Made by a program: the position numbers and the translations under genes
Shown: positions 27,353 to 32,876 of the stretch, piece by piece
Numbering within the stretch: position 1 is the stretch's first letter
How the letters are laid out: every line of letters begins with the position of its first letter
IMG/VR virus record: IMGVR_UViG_3300020156_000456
Span: 1 to 32,876 of that record
Reading direction: 5' to 3' (one strand)
Length of the DNA stretch: 32,876 nucleotides
Source: a virus
Notes under the pieces: model-generated
Told to the model about the DNA's origin: nothing
The model's database searches: none
Seen by the model: the letters and a program-made list of their open reading frames with translations, nothing else

Positions 27353-29557
27353 ATGGCAGGCGAGACGGTCCTAGGCCGAGCTGTCGTCGAGATAGTAGGG
27401 GATATGACACAGCTTTCCACAGACTTTGAAGCAGCAAAGACAAGCGCCCAGGACATCGGCAAGTCTATGCAGGGTGTAGGTACAGCGATATCTATAGGCC
27501 TAACGGCACCGATAACTGCGTTCGGAGTGTCTGCCCTTCGCACCTTCGGGTCCTTCGAATCAGCGATGAATCAAGTCAGGGCCTTAAGCGGGGCCACGGG
27601 AAGCGACCTCCAAAAGTTAACGGACCTAGCGATTACCCTAGGCGAATCGACCAGATTCTCCGCAACCCAGGCAGCTGAAGGCATGACCTTACTCGCTCAA
27701 GCTGGATTCAATGCACAGCAGACCATGCAGGCGATGCCGGGCCTGTTGAATCTGTCCGCTGCAGCAGGCGCCGATTTGGGCACAGCCGCATCTATAACCA
27801 CAGGGATACTAGCAGGATTCAACCTTCAGGCAGCGGAGGCCGGACGAGTAGCAGATGTGCTGGCAGCTGCATCTGCAAGGAGCCAGGCAGATGTCGCCAG
27901 CCTCGGAAGCGCCATGGCAATAGTTGGGCCTGTTGCCTCGAGCCTTGGCGTATCGTTCGAAGAGGCAACTTCAGCCATCGGATTGTTGTCAAATGCCGGA
28001 ATACAAGGGGCTACCGCAGGAACGGCTTTGAGGAACGTGTTCCTAGCCCTCACCGGGCCGTCGGGTACCGCAGCAAAAGCCATCCAGGATTTGGGAGTCC
28101 AATTGTTCAACGCTCAAGGCCAGCTCCTGCCCTTGCCTGCTATTATTAACAACTTCCAATCAGCCCTACAAGGTATGAGTGAGCAACAGAGGGCAGCTGC
28201 CTTATCCACCATATTCGGACGAGATGCGTCTGCTGCATTTTTAACCCTGCTGCAGCAAGGGCCAGCGACTTTGGGTGCCTTTACCAGCGGGCTTCAGAGT
28301 TCCGGCGGGGCAGCTCAGAGCATGGCTCAGACCATGCAGGCAGGGATCAATCCAGCTATGGAGCAGATGCGGGGAGCTTTGGAGTCGGCTCAAATTGGAC
28401 TGGTCACCCTTCTAGCACCCGCCATCACTCAGGTAGCACAGGGAGCGACAACCCTGATAACCGCTTTCAATGGGCTGAGTTCAGGGACAAGGATATTTAT
28501 CGTAACCGTAGCAGGACTTGTAGCGGGGCTGGGCCCTTTGCTTCTCGTCATCGGTTCTGTCGCTAGGGCCTTACCTTTGTTGCAAGCGGGTTTTGCGGTT
28601 TTATCAGGGCCTATAGGTATGGTGGTTATAGGGTTGGGCCTTATCACAGCAGCCTTTATCAGGGCGTATAACTCAAGCGAAACATTCAGGACGGCGGTCA
28701 TCACAGGATGGACGGCAATAAGGGCCATAGCAGGGCCTATTTTTTCATCCTTAAGCCTTTTGGTGGCGACGACTTTTACGCAGATAAATTCAGTAGTCAG
28801 GACCATAATGGCAGGCCTGGCGGCTTTTTGGAGCGCATGGGGTGGGACAATTAGAACGATTTTTAGTGCAACCTTCAACCAGATATCCCTTGTAGTACGG
28901 TCGGCCCTGAACATCATCCGCAGTATCATGGTGACCACAGCAGGGGTAATGAGGGGCGATTGGTCGAGTGCCCTTAATGGCATAAGGTCTATAACTCAAT
29001 CAGTAATGAATCTTATTACGGGTACATTCAGGAATGCTGCCAGCATAATACTTAGCGTAATAAGAAGCTTATGGAGCAATGCGGTAAGCTCTACCCGGAG
29101 CGCTTGGGGTGGGGTGCCGGGGTTCTTCTCAGGTATTTGGAACCGTATCGTTGGAGTGTTTAGCTCCGCAGCGGCGAGGATACGAGGGATTATAGCATCC
29201 ATCAACAGCGCCATAAGCAGCGTCGTCGGAGCTATAAATAACCTGCAAAGCATGGCAGGAAGGGTTATCTCAGGAGTTAGGGCCAGCGTAGGAAGGGCTA
29301 CCTCAGCTGTTAGTGCCATCCCAGGTCTGCAATCCGGTGGGGTCATCCGAAGGCCTGGCCTGTCCCTAGTCGGTGAGCGTGGCCCTGAGCTTCTGAGCTT
29401 ACCCCGGGGAGCTGCCGTTTCGCCCTTGTCGAGAAGCGACAGACCTGGAGGAGTCCAGCTAGTCCAGCACATCACAGCCCAGGCAGCACCTTCCGATCTG
29501 CAAAGATATACGGAAAGGGCCCTGAGACGGATCGCTACGGAATGGGGAGTGAGTTGA
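27353..29557 (+). CDS. Tail tape measure protein
   Basis: 734 residues, ATG with AAGGAGGTGAGG upstream. TP901-type core: GTAISIGLTAPITAFGVSAL, SFESAMNQVRALSGATGSDL, TRFSATQAAEGMTLLAQAGF, ASITTGILAGFN. Hydrophobic segments occur around 375-430, then Trp/Ser/Arg-rich helical repeats, and a C-terminal LVGERGPELLSLPRGAAVSP motif common to tape measures. At roughly 0.15 nm per residue the tail would be about 110 nm. It sets tail length and is ejected with DNA. Confidence 0.93.
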   Translation: MAGETVLGRAVVEIVGDMTQLSTDFEAAKTSAQDIGKSMQGVGTAISIGLTAPITAFGVSALRTFGSFESAMNQVRALSGATGSDLQKLTDLAITLGESTRFSATQAAEGMTLLAQAGFNAQQTMQAMPGLLNLSAAAGADLGTAASITTGILAGFNLQAAEAGRVADVLAAASARSQADVASLGSAMAIVGPVASSLGVSFEEATSAIGLLSNAGIQGATAGTALRNVFLALTGPSGTAAKAIQDLGVQLFNAQGQLLPLPAIINNFQSALQGMSEQQRAAALSTIFGRDASAAFLTLLQQGPATLGAFTSGLQSSGGAAQSMAQTMQAGINPAMEQMRGALESAQIGLVTLLAPAITQVAQGATTLITAFNGLSSGTRIFIVTVAGLVAGLGPLLLVIGSVARALPLLQAGFAVLSGPIGMVVIGLGLITAAFIRAYNSSETFRTAVITGWTAIRAIAGPIFSSLSLLVATTFTQINSVVRTIMAGLAAFWSAWGGTIRTIFSATFNQISLVVRSALNIIRSIMVTTAGVMRGDWSSALNGIRSITQSVMNLITGTFRNAASIILSVIRSLWSNAVSSTRSAWGGVPGFFSGIWNRIVGVFSSAAARIRGIIASINSAISSVVGAINNLQSMAGRVISGVRASVGRATSAVSAIPGLQSGGVIRRPGLSLVGERGPELLSLPRGAAVSPLSRSDRPGGVQLVQHITAQAAPSDLQRYTERALRRIATEWGVS

Positions 29558-30441
29558 CGTTGGAGTTTTTTCGAATATATACAACCAACCCGACCCTAGG
29601 CGTAGACTATATCGACATCGGGGAGGAGCCCTACATTCTACGGGAGTTTGACGGAACCAGTCAAAACTTATCAACTCCTCAGACCGTCAAAGGACCGCAA
29701 CAGATAGGGACGACCTTTATCAACACCGTAACCGCAGGTAGAACGGTGATTATATCTGCTCGGGTGATAGCAGACACCTGGGATGAGCTACACACCAGAA
29801 AAGCAACCCTAGCAAGTGCCCTCGCCATCGAGCCGACCACGGGCCTAACTCCACCTAATCTCCTGACCTTGGAGTATCACAGGGACGGATTTACGGCGGT
29901 CCGTCTTTCCGTGGTCCCGGTGGAGAGCCCTCAATTCAAGGACCAGGAAGGGGCCATCGTTTCCGATGCAGATATGGAATTCTACGCACCCGACGCATAC
30001 TGGACCCTAGACACGGACGAGGTAGTAAACCTTGCTAGTTCAGCCGGTGGGTTTCAGTTTCCCCTACAGCTGCCTGTAGAAATAGTTCTGGCAACGACAT
30101 CGATAAATATTTTTAATGTCAGCGACTATTCCGCACCGATAGTAGCCCGCATCTTTGGAAGCATCACAGGACCCCGTCTTGTCAACGTGACAACGGGTGA
30201 AATTCTAGAGATATCCGGGACTATTGCTGCGGGTAGTTACATCGAGATAGATACCAGCTTCGGGCATAAGTCCATCACCCTAGTCGAGCCCTCGACAACG
30301 AGCAATGTCTTCGACCGTCTTGTGTTGGGGTCTGTCTTCTGGCAGCTAAGGCCCGGTACTAATACGGTCAAATTGGAATCATCATCAAGTTCAGGCGGGA
30401 GTGCCACCATAGTTTGGCGCCCACGCTTTTCAGGGGTGTGA
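29542..30441 (+). CDS. Distal tail protein (Dit-like)
   Basis: 299 residues. An N-terminal beta barrel with a tail-component pattern (YIDIGEEPYILREFDGTSQN, VIISARVIADTWDELHTRKA, LASALAIEPTTGLTPPNLLT) and a C-terminal galectin-like domain (DADMEFYAPDAYWTLDTDEV, GGFQFPLQLPVEI, then strands) match siphovirus Dit proteins. It overlaps the tape measure end by 16 bases. Starts possible: ATG 29542, TTG 29554 or TTG 29560; GGGGAGTGAG lies at 29544-29553 and would fit the TTG starts better. Confidence 0.85.
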   Translation: MGSELTLEFFRIYTTNPTLGVDYIDIGEEPYILREFDGTSQNLSTPQTVKGPQQIGTTFINTVTAGRTVIISARVIADTWDELHTRKATLASALAIEPTTGLTPPNLLTLEYHRDGFTAVRLSVVPVESPQFKDQEGAIVSDADMEFYAPDAYWTLDTDEVVNLASSAGGFQFPLQLPVEIVLATTSINIFNVSDYSAPIVARIFGSITGPRLVNVTTGEILEISGTIAAGSYIEIDTSFGHKSITLVEPSTTSNVFDRLVLGSVFWQLRPGTNTVKLESSSSSGGSATIVWRPRFSGV

Positions 30442-30444
30442 GTC

Positions 30445-31578
30445 TTGGCTATAGCTTATATACTCGAGCCATCCGGTCTGCCCTTATCGATAATCGAGGA
30501 CTACAACCGCCTCGAATGGACTCGGGACTACTATAAGCCCGGGTCCTTCAGGCTTGACGTTAATTTTAACTTAGGTAGCTCAAAACAAATTCAAAAAGGG
30601 AATCTTGTCGCACCACAGGAGCAGGATGTCACAGGCTTTGACCCTGACGCCGTCTACCTCATCGAGCAGATAGAACGGAATATCGATGAGAACGGAAAAC
30701 AGGGTGAGATTTTCAATGTGTCAGGGCGTTCGGTCGGTGGCATCTTCGAGGAACGCCTGATACTGCCAGCTTCGGGCCAGGAATTTGACACCAGGACGGG
30801 ACCGGCGGAAACGGTAATGAAGGGGTATGTCAACGCCAATGTAGGACCAGGGGCAGCTGCTACCCGGAAACTGACCAACCTCACCATAGCATCCGATCTT
30901 GGGCGGGGTTCAAGTGTAACCTACCAGGGTAGGTACCAGACCGTGGCTCAGATGCTGGAAGAGCTAGCTTTGATATCGGGCGTAGGGTGGGAAGTGACCT
31001 ATGACAGCATGGGACAGTTTCAATTCGATGTCATACCGGGAGTGGACAGGACGGTTTCCTCTGGGACGCCCGTCTTCTTTGATGTAGGTTTCGATACCAT
31101 CAGGAGCCTTAAGTGGCTACAGAGCGACATCCAGACTAAGAGCTTCGCCTATGTCGGAGGTAAGGGCGAAGGGGTTACAAGGCCCATAGTTACCACCTTC
31201 ACGGGCGGTACAGAGCCCCAGGGCTTTGACAGGCGGGAGATATGGGTCGATGCCCAGGATCTAGACAACACCACTGCCCTCCAGGACAAAGGTAGGGCTG
31301 AGCTAGCCGACAAAGACGCCGAGGACGTAGTTGAGGTTGAGGTTCATTGGTATGGCAGCTTCAGGTATCGCCGTGATTGGGACCTAGGAGATACGGTGAC
31401 GGTACGCCGGGACGCCTGGGGCCTATTGGTAGAAGCCAGGATTATCGGGGTGACAAATACCTCGTCGAGTGGACAGTCACACATGGACACGACTGTCCAC
31501 TTGTCCAACCCATGGCCTACGCTAGTCTCAAGGGTTAATGACATACGCAAACTGAGCGATGCCGGAAGGAGGATATAG
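30445..31578 (+). CDS. Tail protein, Siphovirus ReqiPepy6 Gp37-like (Tal position)
   Basis: 377 residues, TTG start at 30445 with GGGGTGTGAG. Gp37-like points: AYILEPSGLPLSIIEDYNRL, EWTRDYYKPGSFRLDVNF, LIEQIERNIDENGKQGEIFN, VSGRSVGGIFEERL, ending in DLGDTVTVRRDAWGLLVEAR. This family occupies the tail-tip hub next to Dit. No peptidase or lysozyme domain is present, so it is a structural hub rather than a wall-cutting Tal. Confidence 0.85.
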   Translation: MAIAYILEPSGLPLSIIEDYNRLEWTRDYYKPGSFRLDVNFNLGSSKQIQKGNLVAPQEQDVTGFDPDAVYLIEQIERNIDENGKQGEIFNVSGRSVGGIFEERLILPASGQEFDTRTGPAETVMKGYVNANVGPGAAATRKLTNLTIASDLGRGSSVTYQGRYQTVAQMLEELALISGVGWEVTYDSMGQFQFDVIPGVDRTVSSGTPVFFDVGFDTIRSLKWLQSDIQTKSFAYVGGKGEGVTRPIVTTFTGGTEPQGFDRREIWVDAQDLDNTTALQDKGRAELADKDAEDVVEVEVHWYGSFRYRRDWDLGDTVTVRRDAWGLLVEARIIGVTNTSSSGQSHMDTTVHLSNPWPTLVSRVNDIRKLSDAGRRI

Positions 31579-31580
31579 TT

Positions 31581-32531
31581 ATGACGCAAGTCAGCGGATT
31601 CTTCGATTCCGTAGCGGGAGATAGAATTTATAATTCAGCCGCATTCGGTAGAACTTACCAGCTCATTCAGAGCGATGGATATGTGCCGGGGTACGCCAAC
31701 CAGCTACAAGTAATTCCAACATCACCAGCAACAATGGGCATACGGGTCGACCTGGGAGGGGCCTTTGTCCAGGGACGGCACTTTACCGTCGAAAACACCG
31801 CAGAGGTTCTGTCCCTGGCAGCTGCAAGCCCGACAAATCCACGGATAGACCGGGTGGTCATACGCCTAGACACTACAAATCGGGTGGTGTCTCTGGCAAT
31901 CAGGCAGGGCACAGCAGCCGTATCACCGACGGCACCAAGTCTTACCAGGACTGCAACAATATATGAGATGTCCCTGGCTCAGGTCCGGGTTAATGCTGGG
32001 GCGACCCAAATTACCGCTGCCAACATCACGGACGAGAGGAACAATGCCCTCTTGTGCGGACAGAGCGCACCACGGGTCCTGTCATCCTTAAACCTTACGG
32101 AACTGGACACGGCAAGGGTGACACGGGGCACATCTCAGAGCATACCGACAGGGGTAGCAACACCGATATCCTTTGATACTGTCAGATGGGATACGGGAGG
32201 ATTCTTCAACGCAGCAAGCCCTACCCGCTTTACCGCAAACACAACCCATGTCTACGAGATGACCGGGAACTTTGAATTTACACCCAGCACCGGAGGGAAC
32301 CATCGAGAGATAATGATTCGCCTGAACGGGACGACGATAATAGCTAAGAATGCAGATCGCAACCCAAGCGCATATGAGGAAGTCCTGATAGTCTCTTGCC
32401 TCTGGCAGATGAATGAGGGTGACTATGTGGAGCTCTTAGCCTACCACGACCGGGGTAGCGCCCTAGATGTAGCAAAGACGAATGCGTTCTCGCCTGAGTT
32501 CACGTTTGGGAGGAGAGGTCCGGCGAGTTAA
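31581..32531 (+). CDS. Baseplate/receptor-binding protein candidate
   Basis: 316 residues, ATG with AAGGAGG upstream. The N-terminal half (GFFDSVAGDRIYNSAAFGRT, VDLGGAFVQGRHFTVEN, NPRIDRVVIRLDTTNRVVSL, TRTATIYEMSLAQVRVNAGA) is a baseplate-attachment domain often found after Gp37. The C-terminal 130 residues (IPTGVATPISFDTVRWDTGG, HVYEMTGNFEFTP, YVELLAYHDRG) resemble a C1q/TNF-like jelly roll, a common receptor-binding head. It is the last gene of the late operon in this window. Confidence 0.8.
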   Translation: MTQVSGFFDSVAGDRIYNSAAFGRTYQLIQSDGYVPGYANQLQVIPTSPATMGIRVDLGGAFVQGRHFTVENTAEVLSLAAASPTNPRIDRVVIRLDTTNRVVSLAIRQGTAAVSPTAPSLTRTATIYEMSLAQVRVNAGATQITAANITDERNNALLCGQSAPRVLSSLNLTELDTARVTRGTSQSIPTGVATPISFDTVRWDTGGFFNAASPTRFTANTTHVYEMTGNFEFTPSTGGNHREIMIRLNGTTIIAKNADRNPSAYEEVLIVSCLWQMNEGDYVELLAYHDRGSALDVAKTNAFSPEFTFGRRGPAS

Positions 32532-32559
32532 GTTTGCTATACTAACAAAGGCTCTTCTG

Positions 32560-32582
32560 AAAATGAAAGGGCTTCATTTTTT
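32560..32582 (+). terminator. Late operon terminator
   Basis: AAAATGAA (32560-32567), loop AGGGC, TTCATTTT (32573-32580), continuing as T to 32582. It ends the tail module. Confidence 0.8.
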
Positions 32583-32708
32583 AGTGGAATTCTAGATTAT
32601 ATATTCATTTTCAAGTACGCCCTTGGTATTGTCATTCAAATAATAGAAACCATAGCGATTATTGACAATCCTGGCTACTTGTTTTCTTCAACCAATTAAT
32701 AAATTAAG
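32583..32708. other. AT-rich intergenic with inverted repeat
   Basis: ATTGTCA (32628-32634) and TGACAAT (32663-32669) form an inverted repeat, with an inner ATAAT/ATTAT pair that extends it. It looks like an operator upstream of the next unit. The same TGTC/GACA core is used in the array at 7215-8007, possibly by chance. Confidence 0.35.
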
Positions 32709-32717
32709 TGCTATAAT
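32709..32717 (+). promoter_or_regulatory. Extended -10 promoter
   Basis: TGCTATAAT is a perfect extended -10 element. No good -35 is present at 16-18 bases upstream. It lies 22 bases before the ATG at 32739. Confidence 0.55.
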
Positions 32718-32738
32718 GTAGACAAAGGGGGACTAGGC

Positions 32739-32876
32739 ATGGTTATGCAATTCACTTACAATAAATTCATGCCCAGAGACCCTAATAACTCTTCCTTGCC
32801 TTGCATTATATTAAAAGGTATTAAGGAGGAGCTATGTTTACAGTTAAAGAGATTTTCGAAGGTGTACTCTTCTTAA
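32739..32876 (+). CDS. Small protein at window edge (45 aa)
   Basis: ATG at 32739 with AAAGGGGG upstream, downstream of an extended -10 promoter; the TAA is the last three bases of the window. The sequence is not recognised (begins MVMQFTYNKFMPRDPNNSS). A second, better ribosome site and start lie inside it in another frame, so this could be a leader frame rather than the main product. The region's A+T content is higher than that of the late genes. Confidence 0.45.
   Translation: MVMQFTYNKFMPRDPNNSSLPCIILKGIKEELCLQLKRFSKVYSS
32834..32876 (+). CDS. Possible gene start cut by window end
   Basis: ATG at 32834 with AAGGAGGA (32823-32830) just upstream, open to the window edge (MFTVKEIFEGVLFL). 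The spacing is short (four bases after AGGAGG) but the site is the strongest in this unit. It overlaps the 45-residue frame in a different phase. Confidence 0.35.
   Translation, partial: MFTVKEIFEGVLFL

Overview
The window reads as most of a temperate or plasmid-like siphovirus genome (or prophage) of an endospore-forming Bacillota host. Evidence for the host type is a Spo0E-type phosphatase gene, strong AGGAGG-type ribosome binding sites, frequent TTG and GTG starts, many U-tailed terminators and a membrane protein resembling those of Bacillota. Isoleucine ATA and arginine AGG/CGG codons are common throughout, which fits many clostridial or Paenibacillus-like genomes; I cannot name the genus. 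No integrase, CI-type repressor, holin, endolysin, tRNA, insertion sequence or CRISPR array is visible.

Left part (1-5.4 kb): a winged-helix replication-initiator-like gene is followed by two very small coiled-coil genes. A minus-strand cargo block comes next: an AraC/GyrI-type regulator, then a two-gene unit of a 299-residue unrecognised soluble protein and a four-helix membrane protein. After that come a plus-strand coiled-coil gene and about 500 bases of leader or terminator sequence with no clear large gene. Middle (5.4-10.1 kb): an unrecognised gene, a Sak4-like AAA ATPase and a small HTH gene form one operon. A minus-strand HTH/coiled-coil/basic-tail gene follows, embedded in about 35 TGTC/GACA sites, an arrangement that looks like a plasmid partition locus. 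Then come a membrane protein, a convergent Spo0E-like gene, a VRR-NUC nuclease and a sigma-region-4-like late regulator.

Right part (10.1-32.5 kb): the late operon, all on plus. Order: small and large terminase, portal (DUF935), a UDG-like/XkdF-like protease, a DUF1653 gene that seems to interrupt the protease, protease tail plus scaffold, decoration protein, major capsid, two small structural genes, two giant tandem paralogues built from strict 20-residue repeats, a detached Ig-like domain, head-tail connector, head closure, a small beta protein, gp10-like and DUF3168-like tail completion, tail tube, the G/GT chaperones with a -1 slippery site, a 734-residue tape measure, distal tail protein, Gp37-like tail protein and a receptor-binding candidate. 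The order head-connector-tube-chaperone-tape-Dit-Tal without a sheath gene indicates a long, non-contractile tail.

The least ordinary parts are the TGTC/GACA array with its gene, the roughly 50-copy 20-residue repeat fibres placed among head genes, the apparently split head protease, the probable ATA start of the connector gene, and the unrecognised two-gene minus-strand unit. After a terminator at 32.58 kb a new AT-rich unit starts and runs to the window edge.
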